Assembly: GCF_002899825.2 (NCBI RefSeq)
Contig: NZ_PPED02000003.1
Span: 266,263-330,262, forward strand
Direction: 5' to 3'
Length of the DNA stretch: 64,000 nt
Source: Chryseobacterium phosphatilyticum
Lineage (GTDB): Bacteria; Bacteroidota; Bacteroidia; Flavobacteriales; Weeksellaceae
In this document: one piece after another, positions 7,011 through 16,026 of the stretch
Layout of the letters: every line of letters starts with the position of its first letter
How positions within the stretch are numbered: the first letter of the stretch is position 1
Made by a program: the position numbers and the translations under genes
The notes under the pieces: model-generated
Told to the model about the DNA's origin: nothing
Database searches by the model: none
The model's input: only the letters and a program-made list of their open reading frames with translations

Positions 7011-10000
7011 TGTTTTTTAAGCTGAAGAATTGTTTTTTTACTATTTTTTCAATGAAGCAATAGATTAAATATTCGTGAAGTCTATTGTCGCTGCGTACAA
7101 CGCGTATGATATGCATGTGGATGATATTGGCGAGATTTCCGAATGCATTCTCGTTGAGTATTGATGGAAGATCTTTTCGGATATCATTACGAAATTGTTT
7201 ATGGATAGGGGAAAGTATCCCTTCTGTTTCATTGACAATCTGTTCGATTTCATGAGTAAAGCCTTTGTATTTTGCATTGATAAATGAGGTTTTTAAAGGT
7301 GAAGTACTAAACTCTTTTGCCAGATTGTTTTTTACTCCACTCACAAATTTTAACTGAAGTTCGGTTGTAAGACTAAAAAGATCGAAATAAAAAAAGATAT
7401 GCTGTATAGGATACATCCATAAGATATCTGTATTAGCTTCTTCTATATTTTTTTCAATAATAGCTGCCGAAACAAGAGAGTCGTAAAAGAATATTTTTTC
7501 AAAAACCGGAATTGTATCACCCTCATACCGTTCGATCTCTCTTTCATAAGTATCATATGAAATTTTGTGTATTTTTTCTCCGAGATATTTTTTCAGCAAA
7601 GCATTCAGATGAGATTTGATTTCTATATGATGATTACCGGAAGCAAAAATCCGTATTCTGATATGAAAATCAGGATCGTAGTACTTTATGTAGAAGAAAC
7701 TTTTTATCAGCTTGTTCGACTGCAAAAAGCCAAGAATTCCTACCATTTCGCAGATCAACAAATCAGCAAAGACCTTCCCGGTATAAATTTTTAAATAAAT
7801 ACATTCATCAATCCCGGGAAACAGAGATCTTGAAATCGTGGAATGTTTTGCCGGTGAATGTAAGTTTTCATATTTCTGTTCAAATTTTTCGTTTTTAAAA
7901 AACAATAAAAATTCGTTATTGATCATTTTTCCCTCTGCACCAAATGTTACAGGCGCAAATTCATCCGACAGCGATTCTGTTATTTTTAATTTCTGCTTCT
8001 TTTTAAGCTGTGTTAAAAAGGTTTTTCTGGCTATTTCCTGATTTAAAAGGATGTACAATTCATTGTCTCCTTCTGAAATGAAAAAATTGCCCTTGATATT
8101 AAGTGCATCAAGGTTTTTATCAAAATTTGTGAGTGCTTCTGAGATGCTCGTTTTTTTATTCTTAAAGAAATCATCATATTCAATAAGCCATGTTGCTTTC
8201 TTGACAATAAAGTTTCCTTTTTCCAGTCTGGGGAAGAATTTAAAAAGGTTTAATAATGAGTCTTCATTAATTAACAGGCTGCTGTTGTATTGAGCCTGAA
8301 AATCAAGAAGAAATTCAAATACGGGACTATTGGTAGGGTGCATAATGTTATATGCATTAGAAAATACTGGAAGTATTTTTTTTCCTAATGATTTTGAACG
8401 CAGAATAATCTGGTCATTGACAATAGAAACATACAGGTCTGTAAGAGCTATTTTCTTTTTACCACTGATTTCGTCAATATATCCGATGTAGTATTCCGTA
8501 TTAATTTTTCGTTCAATGACATTCCCTATTTTCTCAGACGGAAGATGTACGATTTCGGCAATGATGGTCTCTTCGTCATAGTATTTTTTTTCCTGGTCAT
8601 GAATTTCATTTAGTGTATAGGCAATGTCTTTATGATCAGAAAAGCGACCCAGAATTTTTCTTGGAGAATTGAATGAAATATAATCAATAAAATAAACAGG
8701 ATTACCCGTTTTTTTGTCTAAAAATATAGATGCTTTATAAGATTTGAAAGGAAAAAACTCATTAATCTTTTCCGGGAGAAAGCTTTCCTGATTCTTTCCC
8801 AGTTCATTGAGATCAATGCTTGTTTTTTTACTTTTAAGACAGTTTATAATCGGGGAAGAGTACTGAACCTCTTTTTGAGTAAGGGTAATATTATCTTCAC
8901 GGATATTTTCTTTAGGCCAGGCGAGAATCAGATTGCCTGCATCCACATTTTCTGAGTTGGCAAATTTTCCATATCCTACACCGAACTCAATATCTAAAGC
9001 CTGTAGCAGATTTATTTCCTGCTGGTCATACTTTTTAGTGAAACTCTTCTTAAAACTGACGATTCTGTATGGCGTTTGATTTTCCAGTGTACTGAACCTT
9101 TCAAAAATAGAGTCGCTTTTCTGAATGTCGTCCAGAAACCTTTTAGACATAGTGTCTGACGTTTCAAAAAACAAATCTATGTGTACAGGAACCTTTTTTT
9201 GATCTGGAAGTGAAAGAATTTCCGGATTTTTTTTTTCGCTATTACAAAGGTTTATATACTTTTTCAGCTGATGAAACTCTGGACTCTCAATCTTTTTATC
9301 AAGGATATTGACGATATGTTGTGTTTCACTCCCCGAATAAGAAAGAGATGGATTGAGAATTTGCTCGTTCTTAAGTTCATGGAAAAATTCCTCAGCCTCC
9401 TCCTCTGTAACATCATTTTCAGTTTGAATATAATGGATGATTTCTTTAGCAGTTCTTTCCTGTTGACAGTAAGTAATGATAGAACCTATAGATTCATCTT
9501 TTTCGATGGTTATTAAACGGTAATCTCTGCCGATAATTCCAGTATAGCACTGAAGAAATTTGTATTCATCAAAAATTTCATACACCGTATTATTGGTAAG
9601 ATAAGTATCATGTTTTTCCAGTGAATTCACTGTTTTATATAGGTATTCCGAATCAAACCTCAGTACAGGGTATGAATGAGTCCACGCTATTTTTTTTTCA
9701 GAATTTTCAGATGAATTTCTGATGGTACCTAAACCTGAAAATAAGCCAAAAGGTGTGGGTCTTGTCGTATATCGTGAAAGATATTTGTATAATGAAATTT
9801 CAAGTTTTTCTTTTTGCTCAGCATTTTTTTTTGAAAACTCTTTTGTCACCTCATGGTAAAAATTTAATGACGACAGCTTAATAGCATCCATTACTGTTTG
9901 ATTACAGGAAATATTTTCAATAACATCCGATGTTGCATAAAAGCTGTTTAAGTCATCGGGTGACAGAACCGGAGTTCTCAATATTGTGTAATGAAATGGA

Positions 10001-10056
10001 GTGTATTGCTTTGAAGACATCATATTTTTTAAGTTGGAGATGACAAAAGAGATCAA
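6985..10056 (-). CDS. Class I lantibiotic dehydratase (LanB)
   Basis: 1023 residues, the usual full-length LanB size. LanB enzymes glutamylate Ser/Thr of a precursor peptide using Glu-tRNA and then eliminate glutamate to give dehydroamino acids. The N-terminal glutamylation domain (about residues 20-690) starts with the typical LRTPVLSPDDL and contains YTTRPTPFGLFSGLG. The C-terminal SpaB-type elimination domain (about 745-1010) contains LKIYTGKVFADLL and IKYYDPDFHIRIRI. Both halves are in one chain, unlike the split dehydratase I recall for pinensin. Start may instead be one of the two Met codons at residues 12-13 (MMSSKQYTP). It lies 9 bases after the precursor gene and overlaps lanC. Confidence 0.95.
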   Translation of the reverse strand: MISFVISNLKNMMSSKQYTPFHYTILRTPVLSPDDLNSFYATSDVIENISCNQTVMDAIKLSSLNFYHEVTKEFSKKNAEQKEKLEISLYKYLSRYTTRPTPFGLFSGLGTIRNSSENSEKKIAWTHSYPVLRFDSEYLYKTVNSLEKHDTYLTNNTVYEIFDEYKFLQCYTGIIGRDYRLITIEKDESIGSIITYCQQERTAKEIIHYIQTENDVTEEEAEEFFHELKNEQILNPSLSYSGSETQHIVNILDKKIESPEFHQLKKYINLCNSEKKNPEILSLPDQKKVPVHIDLFFETSDTMSKRFLDDIQKSDSIFERFSTLENQTPYRIVSFKKSFTKKYDQQEINLLQALDIEFGVGYGKFANSENVDAGNLILAWPKENIREDNITLTQKEVQYSSPIINCLKSKKTSIDLNELGKNQESFLPEKINEFFPFKSYKASIFLDKKTGNPVYFIDYISFNSPRKILGRFSDHKDIAYTLNEIHDQEKKYYDEETIIAEIVHLPSEKIGNVIERKINTEYYIGYIDEISGKKKIALTDLYVSIVNDQIILRSKSLGKKILPVFSNAYNIMHPTNSPVFEFLLDFQAQYNSSLLINEDSLLNLFKFFPRLEKGNFIVKKATWLIEYDDFFKNKKTSISEALTNFDKNLDALNIKGNFFISEGDNELYILLNQEIARKTFLTQLKKKQKLKITESLSDEFAPVTFGAEGKMINNEFLLFFKNEKFEQKYENLHSPAKHSTISRSLFPGIDECIYLKIYTGKVFADLLICEMVGILGFLQSNKLIKSFFYIKYYDPDFHIRIRIFASGNHHIEIKSHLNALLKKYLGEKIHKISYDTYEREIERYEGDTIPVFEKIFFYDSLVSAAIIEKNIEEANTDILWMYPIQHIFFYFDLFSLTTELQLKFVSGVKNNLAKEFSTSPLKTSFINAKYKGFTHEIEQIVNETEGILSPIHKQFRNDIRKDLPSILNENAFGNLANIIHMHIIRVVRSDNRLHEYLIYCFIEKIVKKQFFSLKNNVNTSSPI

Positions 10057-10064
10057 TTGTTTAA

Positions 10065-10286
10065 TTAGCAGTTACCACAATCTGCAGTACAGTTTGCTTT
10101 TGAACAGTTTAGCAGGTGAGTGTGCATAAATCTGGACATACAACCGTCTGAACATCCTGCAGTAAACAATCCTACATTGTCATCAATGTCGATAGCTTTA
10201 CCTCCTTTTATTTCTAAAAGGTTGTTTTTACTTAAGTTTTGTACATTCTTTTTTGAGATGGTCAGTTTTTTGTTTGAATTTTTCAT
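10065..10286 (-). CDS. Class I lanthipeptide precursor
   Basis: 73 residues. Residues 1-29 form a Bacteroidetes-type leader (LTISKKNVQNLSKNNLLEIK followed by GG). The 44-residue core carries exactly six Cys and six Ser/Thr. Five Ser/Thr have a Cys 3-5 residues C-terminal: TAGC, SDGC, THLLNC, SKANC and TADC. This leaves one Ser (in CMSRF) and the terminal Cys. The pattern suits up to six lanthionine or methyllanthionine bridges. It is immediately upstream of LanB. No protease or ABC exporter is encoded nearby, so leader removal and export would rely on genes elsewhere. Product activity is unknown. Confidence 0.9.
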   Translation of the reverse strand: MKNSNKKLTISKKNVQNLSKNNLLEIKGGKAIDIDDNVGLFTAGCSDGCMSRFMHTHLLNCSKANCTADCGNC

Positions 10287-10293
10287 AGTAATT

Positions 10294-10947
10294 TTATTTT
10301 AAAAAATGTTGAGTTGCTTTAGTGAGCCCTTGCCAGGCATTGCCGAGAGCGTGCATCATCTCATCCGGTTCTGCTACAAGATAAAACAGAACGACAGGAA
10401 TTAATGGCATTAAACTTAAAAGAACTGCCAGTACCGGAGATACCAGATACATGCCGAGAGAATGTCTGAACTTGTTATTCATATTGCCCGTTGTGGCTTT
10501 AAAAACAATAAGCATTCTGTCTTTATAATAAAAAAGGATAAGCAGATCGAGAATGATGTAATAGCCAAGTCTTGATGCAAAACCATTAACCATAGAAGAA
10601 TCCATAAAAGTAATGTCCATGATCAGAATATTGAAGGCAATTGGCAGGAAAAAAAGAGCTCCTATAATAACAGTCCTTTTATAGAGGAGAAGTGCTCCGC
10701 ATAATACCTGACAAATTCCGATGATCATTTTGAACGGATTGTGGTCAAACAAATACCACATCACCTTGAAAAGGCTGAGTTCTTTGATGGGCTTATTTAA
10801 TTCTTCAGGAGAAATACCAAATTGTCCGTTATCGAAGAATTTAGCATATCCAAATGACAAGAATTGCCATGCAAGCAAAACCCGACATATAAGAATAAAA
10901 TAGTCCCAATGCTTACCCTCAAAATTCTTTTTGGATATAGTAATCAT
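10294..10947 (-). CDS. DoxX-like integral membrane protein of the lanthipeptide locus
   Basis: 217 residues with about five hydrophobic segments (near 20-38, 72-90, 93-112, 130-146 and 170-192). The first segment has the LLAWQFLSFGYAKFFD pattern of the DoxX/MauE-like family, and CQVLCGALLLY resembles the second DoxX helix. It is 8 bases upstream of the precursor gene on the same strand and probably the first gene of that operon. Its role is unknown; self-protection or thiol/redox support are only possibilities. Its first residues (MITISKKN) resemble the precursor leader (LTISKKN), which may be chance. Confidence 0.75.
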   Translation of the reverse strand: MITISKKNFEGKHWDYFILICRVLLAWQFLSFGYAKFFDNGQFGISPEELNKPIKELSLFKVMWYLFDHNPFKMIIGICQVLCGALLLYKRTVIIGALFFLPIAFNILIMDITFMDSSMVNGFASRLGYYIILDLLILFYYKDRMLIVFKATTGNMNNKFRHSLGMYLVSPVLAVLLSLMPLIPVVLFYLVAEPDEMMHALGNAWQGLTKATQHFLK

Positions 10948-11165
10948 TATGGTTATTAAGTTTTTTTAAATATATAATAAAATTTTTAAACTTATATAAC
11001 AAATACAATAAAAAAAATGTTTTTTTATCTGTTTTATAATTTTTTTTCACGCAAATAGATTGTAATGTGTTGTTTATTAGTGGTTAATGCGTTTTTTGTT
11101 GTTGGTTTCCGATTATATGTTTTTATTGATAATTGAAAGTAAAACACCTGGCTTTACAATAAAAA
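10948..11165. other. AT-rich intergenic region
   Basis: This stretch precedes the lanthipeptide operon (minus) and follows the antiporter gene (also minus). It is strongly AT-rich with runs of T. I saw no ORF of note and no clear TAnnTTTG box on the minus strand for the operon. Confidence 0.5.
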
Positions 11166-11196
11166 TCGACAGCATTCATTAATGAAATACTGTCGA
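11166..11196 (-). terminator. Terminator after the antiporter gene
   Basis: Outer arms TCGACAG / CTGTCGA enclose a partly self-complementary ATTCATTAATGAAAT interior. On the minus strand the hairpin is followed by TTTTTATTG. It lies about 85 bases after the antiporter stop codon. Confidence 0.6.
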
Positions 11197-11282
11197 CTTG
11201 ATAGGGGCTTTATTACTTATCAGTTAATTTATAATTGGGATTATCAAAAAACTATTCAAAGTAAAAGACTCATCGGAACTGT

Positions 11283-13571
11283 TTATGGGTTTGAAATAAT
11301 CAATGTAGAAGGGATGTCAGATAACCAAAGGCTTTTGGTATCAATCAGGTTTTTCCAGCTTTTGCTACTGATCAGCATCAGGTCCTGTGAGTTCAGGAAC
11401 TCCTTCTCTATTTTCTTTTCGTTATATAAGGTGATATGATTGGGTGCTACCTGTTCAATACTTCTGATCAGTTCCTTTACTTCGATATTGTTACGAATCT
11501 GACCTGCTGCATCGAGGATAATAACCTGCGAATTATTGTTGTTGATTAATCTTTTAGCATATTCAAGCAAATAAAAATCACTAAGGTTGAAGATCGGAAC
11601 AAATATTTTATCAGCCCCATTAAATTCTTTATCAACCAGAATTCCGACAGGAATGGTTGCTTTATCCAATACCTGAAGCGTAAGATCATCGAAAGGGGAG
11701 TTGTTGAAAATATTCCCTTTTCCTTTGACGGTATTTAATAATTTTTCAGGGTTGATGATTTTTGTGGTGAATCCTAAAAGCCTTCCTAATAAACTTCCTT
11801 CATACATTGATTTTCCAAGCATGATGAGAAGAAGGTCATAGTTTCCTTTGTTGGTAATATTGGTCAGGTCACTTTCTACATCCGTAGAGGCTTTGAACAG
11901 CGTAGTGACTTCCAATTTAAGTTCATGAGATGTTTCAATAACATGTTTGAACTGTTCTTTTTCAAAATTTTCGATATCAAAGGCGTGAAGTTCGTCAACC
12001 GGAGCAATGTTCATGGCTGTTACGCTTTTATTCCCATTCATTTTGTGGGTAAAATTATCGGCGAGTCTTAAAAGCTTGCTGCCTGCTTTTGCTGTTTCAA
12101 AAGATAATAAAACTCTGTATTTAGCATCATTATCATCTTCCTGCTCTTCTTCAATCATCGACTTCTTTCCTTTGAAAAGATAATTGATCAGGTCAAGACA
12201 AGGACCAGTCATAAAAGTAGTGAATAAAGCCATGATCACTAGCATTGCAAACAATTCAGGGCCTAAAACTCCCAGGTCATAACCGATATTCAGTACGATA
12301 AGTTCTGTAAGTCCCCTTGTATTCATTAAAGCTCCAATCGTGAGACTGTCTTTCCAGCTTATCTTCAGAAACCTTGCCGTAAGAGCACTTCCTACAAATT
12401 TTCCTGTTACGGCTGTAAGGATAATCAAACCGCCTATTTTCCAAAGGTGAATATCATTCAATAACCCGATCTGAGTTCTTAAACCTGTGAATACGAAGAA
12501 AAGGGGAAGTAATAAAACTAAAGCGACATCTTCTACTTTTTCAATAAAAAGATTTCTGAATTTTACATTTTCAGGCATGATGGCTCCAGCCATAAATGCT
12601 CCAAAAAGCGCATGGATACCAATAACTTCCGTTGCATATGAAGAAATGATCAGCACAAGGAAAAATATGGCCACCAGTGCTTTGCTGATGAAACCTTTTC
12701 CTTTTTGTGATTCGGCAATTCTATTCAGAAATGGCCTTACCGCTTTGATCATAATGAAAACATATAAGATCGCCATGAGAATAACGAATACCGATCCTGA
12801 AAAAGATCCTGCTTTTACAACAGCAATAACAGCCGCTAGAATACACCATGCTGTAATATCGTCGGCAGCGGCACAGGTGATAACTACCGTTCCTATTTTT
12901 GTTTTGTGCAGGTTTCGCTCCTGAACAATTCTTGCCAGAACGGGAAATGCAGTAATACTCATGGCAATGGCAATAAATAAAGCAAATGAGCTAAACTGAA
13001 TTCCTTCGGGTGCAAACTCCTGATAAATAAAATAAGATAGACCAACACCCAATGCGAAAGGAAAAATGATACTTGCATGGCTGATGACTACAGCGTCGTG
13101 AGCTTTTTTTCTCAGTACACTCAGATCAAGTTCCATTCCTACGATATACATGAAGAGAATCAGACCTATTTGGCTCAGAAACTGCAGGTTTCCTAACGAT
13201 TCTTTTGGGAAGATGAAAGCAGAAAGTTCCGGGAAATATAATCCGAACAGAGATGGCCCAAGTACAATACCGGCAATCATTTCACCGATTACAGAAGGTT
13301 GTTTTAGTTTGATGCAAATCCATCCGAATAATTTAGCCACAAGAATAATGGTGACAATTTGCGCCAGAAGAAGTGCCAGCGGATGATGAAGGTTGGTAAG
13401 AAAGGAGTCTGTAAAATTTTCCCACATATTAGAACCTGTAGTTTTGGGTAGTGGAATATTTTCCCCAACTTCCAGTGTTTTTCCTTCAACAAAAAACCAG
13501 TACATCAGACATGAAAAAAATGCGATGGTACAGATGTAAAAAATAATATTTTTGTATTTCCCCAAATTCAT
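11283..13571 (-). CDS. Cation/proton antiporter, CPA2 family, with cytoplasmic C-terminal domain
   Basis: 762 residues from the ATG at 13571, which has TAGGAG nearby; an in-frame ATG seven codons upstream is less likely. The first helix (about 10-28) is followed by a 12-helix CPA2 antiporter core (about 50-460), with GWICIKLKQPSVIGEMIAGI, the aspartate motif TCAAADDITAWC, and GALMNTRGLTELIVLNIG. The remaining 290 residues are soluble and look like two universal-stress-type alpha/beta domains (for example YDLLLIMLGKSMYEG). Members exchange Na+ or K+ for protons at the inner membrane. The substrate cannot be told from sequence. Its 5' neighbour on the same strand is about 100 bases away. Confidence 0.92.
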   Translation of the reverse strand: MNLGKYKNIIFYICTIAFFSCLMYWFFVEGKTLEVGENIPLPKTTGSNMWENFTDSFLTNLHHPLALLLAQIVTIILVAKLFGWICIKLKQPSVIGEMIAGIVLGPSLFGLYFPELSAFIFPKESLGNLQFLSQIGLILFMYIVGMELDLSVLRKKAHDAVVISHASIIFPFALGVGLSYFIYQEFAPEGIQFSSFALFIAIAMSITAFPVLARIVQERNLHKTKIGTVVITCAAADDITAWCILAAVIAVVKAGSFSGSVFVILMAILYVFIMIKAVRPFLNRIAESQKGKGFISKALVAIFFLVLIISSYATEVIGIHALFGAFMAGAIMPENVKFRNLFIEKVEDVALVLLLPLFFVFTGLRTQIGLLNDIHLWKIGGLIILTAVTGKFVGSALTARFLKISWKDSLTIGALMNTRGLTELIVLNIGYDLGVLGPELFAMLVIMALFTTFMTGPCLDLINYLFKGKKSMIEEEQEDDNDAKYRVLLSFETAKAGSKLLRLADNFTHKMNGNKSVTAMNIAPVDELHAFDIENFEKEQFKHVIETSHELKLEVTTLFKASTDVESDLTNITNKGNYDLLLIMLGKSMYEGSLLGRLLGFTTKIINPEKLLNTVKGKGNIFNNSPFDDLTLQVLDKATIPVGILVDKEFNGADKIFVPIFNLSDFYLLEYAKRLINNNNSQVIILDAAGQIRNNIEVKELIRSIEQVAPNHITLYNEKKIEKEFLNSQDLMLISSKSWKNLIDTKSLWLSDIPSTLIISNP

Positions 13572-13669
13572 AACTCCTATATTTTGATGCAAAGTTGATA
13601 AGAATAAACTTATATTAAAATACCTTTGTTTTTAAAATGTAATGAATGTTCTAAAAAATGTAATAAAAT

Positions 13670-14059
13670 CTACCTGAAAGAATATCCCAAACCAATTCCT
13701 ATTTTCCATTTACCATCCTGATCTGCGGTTTTGGGATTGTAGTAGACCGGAACCTGCAAGGCAATCCTTTTGTAAACTGTTGTAAGACCGGCTCCCAAAG
13801 TAGGGGTTATAAAGCTATTCCTGGTTCCTGATGAGTGATCTTCTTTTATTCTTAATGAGGGAAGCATTCCCATAATGAATTTAACCTTTTTGTGGACAAG
13901 ACTTACATTCGGTCCTGTGAAGTTGATGAAGGCACCATCATCTACATATCCGGCTACTGCAATTCCATCAAAAAAAGAAGCTTTAACTTTAGAAGAAGTT
14001 TCCTGCGAAAAGCAGAGACCGGATACGAGAATTCCAGCTGCATACATAAGGTTTTTCAT
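13670..14059 (-). CDS. Small exported protein of unknown function
   Basis: 129 residues from the ATG at 14059 (the longer ORF begins 11 codons upstream but would bury the signal peptide). MKNLMYAAGILVSGLCFSQ is a typical signal peptide. The mature part is short and Gly/aromatic rich with alternating strands (for example GAGLTTVYKRIALQVPVYYN, ending GLGYSF), suggesting a small beta structure in the envelope. It follows a sensor kinase / LytTR regulator pair on the same strand after 118 bases and might be one of their targets. Confidence 0.75.
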   Translation of the reverse strand: MKNLMYAAGILVSGLCFSQETSSKVKASFFDGIAVAGYVDDGAFINFTGPNVSLVHKKVKFIMGMLPSLRIKEDHSSGTRNSFITPTLGAGLTTVYKRIALQVPVYYNPKTADQDGKWKIGIGLGYSFR

Positions 14060-14177
14060 TATGAAATCAATTAATTCGCAGCAAAAGTACATCGATAGGA
14101 TGTTTTAAATAGATGGTATGTAATAAAGCAGAAATTTTCTGTAATGAAACGGGAAATGTTTGAAAAGTTTATTTTCT

Positions 14178-14888
14178 TTATTTTCCAAACAATTCCATCA
14201 GAGAGTTCTTGTAGGTATCACCAATTTGTAGCTTAAGGAAATGCTCTCCTTCAGTATTGATAGTTGTAATAATTTCATTTGTGGTAAAGACTTTGATAGA
14301 AGACAGGGCGATAATTTCTTTTTTATTGACCTGAGCAAAATCTTTAGCCGGAAGCATTTCCAGAAGATTTTTGAAGTTGAGGTTTTTCAAAACAATTGTT
14401 GTTCCGTCGTTTAGGGTGATGTCCTTATCCCGGCTGTCAATTTCTGATGTTTTGATGTATACTATTTGTTCGGTTAGAATAATTGTCTTTCCAATATTGG
14501 TATTCCACTCGATAAAAGCTTTTTTCTGATGAACTTCAACTTGTTCTTTTGCCTTATCAAATGCCTGAATCAAACGTTCTTTTTTGATAGGTTTTCTCAC
14601 ATAATCCACCACATTAAGGTCGAAAGCCTCTGCTGCATATTCTTTGTAGGCCGTGGTAAAAATAATCTTTTTTGAACCGGAAATAAGCTCAGCAACCTGA
14701 AGACCTGTCATGCCGGGCATTTCAATATCCAGAATACAGAGATTACAATCAAGTTTATGAATTTCGTTCAGAAATATTTTAGGATCATTGAATGCTTTAA
14801 CTACTTCTACATCATCAATCTGTTCGCATAAAAGTTTTAAGTAGCTGATGGCTAGCAATTCATCATCCAGAATAACGCATTTTATCAT
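14178..14888 (-). CDS. LytTR-family response regulator
   Basis: 236 residues. The receiver domain (about 1-120) has the acidic pair in ILDDE, the phosphoacceptor Asp in CILDIEMPGMTG (near residue 54), the Thr of IIFTTAYKEYA, and the Lys of YVRKPIKKERL. The C-terminal LytTR DNA-binding domain (about 135-235) contains IVYIKTSEIDSRD and FAQVNKKEIIALSSI. It pairs with the histidine kinase just upstream; the two genes overlap by 26 bases, so they are certainly co-expressed. Target genes are unknown. Confidence 0.93.
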   Translation of the reverse strand: MIKCVILDDELLAISYLKLLCEQIDDVEVVKAFNDPKIFLNEIHKLDCNLCILDIEMPGMTGLQVAELISGSKKIIFTTAYKEYAAEAFDLNVVDYVRKPIKKERLIQAFDKAKEQVEVHQKKAFIEWNTNIGKTIILTEQIVYIKTSEIDSRDKDITLNDGTTIVLKNLNFKNLLEMLPAKDFAQVNKKEIIALSSIKVFTTNEIITTINTEGEHFLKLQIGDTYKNSLMELFGK

Positions 14889-15636
14889 AGAATTCGCCTA
14901 AATTAATTTTTAATTCTGCGGTGAAAATACCGTTTTTTGTACTTCTTTCCAGATGGTAATAAGTACTGTAGATCATTTTAAGCCTTTGATCTAAAGACTG
15001 ACTGCCAAAGCCACTCTTTTCCTTCTCAAGAACATTCTTTAATGAAGCTTTATTGCTTACTTTCATGGTGAAAATCCCATTTTCAAGCTCTAGATAAATA
15101 GAAATAAAAGAATCTTCTGCCAGAAAATCGGTGTGTTTGAAAGCATTTTCAATAAGATCAACAGAGATTAACGGGGCAAAAACCTTTTCTTCATACAATG
15201 AATCTGATTTGTTAATCCTCGATTTAATTCTGAAATCAAAAAGAGGGTTGATTTTGATTTTGTTGATTTCAATAAGGTTTAAAGCAAAATTAAGTTCCTC
15301 TTTTGGACTTACATACTTATTATTGCTTTCATATAAAATATAATCCAGAACGTTTGCCAGTTTATCCAATGACATATAGGTCTGGTAGGCATGAGACTGT
15401 ACGGAATTGAGTATATTTTTAAATAAATGAGGATTCAGCTTGGTGCCAATATGCTCCAGGCGTACTTCATTCAGACGCTGTTCAATAATTTTATTGCTTT
15501 CTGATAACTTGGCATTCTTCTTTTTCAGCTTCTGGTGTTCACTGAAAAGATAAATACTGGTAGTCAGAAAAAAGAAAATGGCAAAAACTCCGATGAATAT
15601 CAGGTAATCATGAATCATGTAGTAATTGCCTTCCAT
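14863..15636 (-). CDS. LytS-type sensor histidine kinase
   Basis: 257 residues. One transmembrane segment (about 11-29) is followed by a coiled coil (32-58) and the histidine-kinase domain typical of LytS/YehU proteins. The phospho-accepting His is in KLNPHLFKNILNSVQ, and the ATPase N-box is in LIENAFKHTDF, with a G-box in SGFGSQSLDQRL. No periplasmic sensor domain exists, so the signal is sensed in or near the membrane, or by partners. Phosphotransfer should go to the overlapping LytTR regulator. Confidence 0.9.
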   Translation of the reverse strand: MEGNYYMIHDYLIFIGVFAIFFFLTTSIYLFSEHQKLKKKNAKLSESNKIIEQRLNEVRLEHIGTKLNPHLFKNILNSVQSHAYQTYMSLDKLANVLDYILYESNNKYVSPKEELNFALNLIEINKIKINPLFDFRIKSRINKSDSLYEEKVFAPLISVDLIENAFKHTDFLAEDSFISIYLELENGIFTMKVSNKASLKNVLEKEKSGFGSQSLDQRLKMIYSTYYHLERSTKNGIFTAELKINLGEFYDKMRYSG

Positions 15637-15654
15637 GTGATACTAGAGATAAGA

Positions 15655-16026
15655 CTATTTAAGTTTTTTCAATCCGTTTACAGTGACCGTTTCTTCGCAT
15701 TTTTCAAAGGAGATCTCGTAGCCAGGATTTTTTTCAGGATAAGTGATTGTATAATCCGGACAAGGCTTTTTTTGGGCGTGACTACGGTCAAAATCTACTT
15801 TTCCGCCGGTAATGATGCTATCTTTTACAAATTTTTCATCAATCTTGTAAGTGATCATTGCGGCTTTAGCTTCTTCGGAATATTTGAACTCTTTGGAAAG
15901 GGTTTCGGCAATCACACGGCTATTGGGTAAATATCCGCTGCAGCTTGCGCCCTTTTTGTTTAATATAAAAAATACAAGTAAAAGCCCCGGAACGAAGCCT
16001 ATTGCATAAAATTTAAGCTTTTTCAT
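15655..16026 (-). CDS. DUF4258-like membrane-anchored protein
   Basis: 123 residues. An N-terminal hydrophobic anchor (FYAIGFVPGLLLVFFIL) is followed by a small domain with GKVDFDRSHAQKKPCPDYTI and ISFEKCEETVTV, a pattern I associate with DUF4258 proteins of Bacteroidetes. Function is unknown. Its ATG shares one base with the stop codon of the alanine dehydrogenase gene (TAATG), which indicates translational coupling. It is also 18 bases before the sensor kinase gene, so it could belong to that transcription unit. Confidence 0.75.
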   Translation of the reverse strand: MKKLKFYAIGFVPGLLLVFFILNKKGASCSGYLPNSRVIAETLSKEFKYSEEAKAAMITYKIDEKFVKDSIITGGKVDFDRSHAQKKPCPDYTITYPEKNPGYEISFEKCEETVTVNGLKKLK

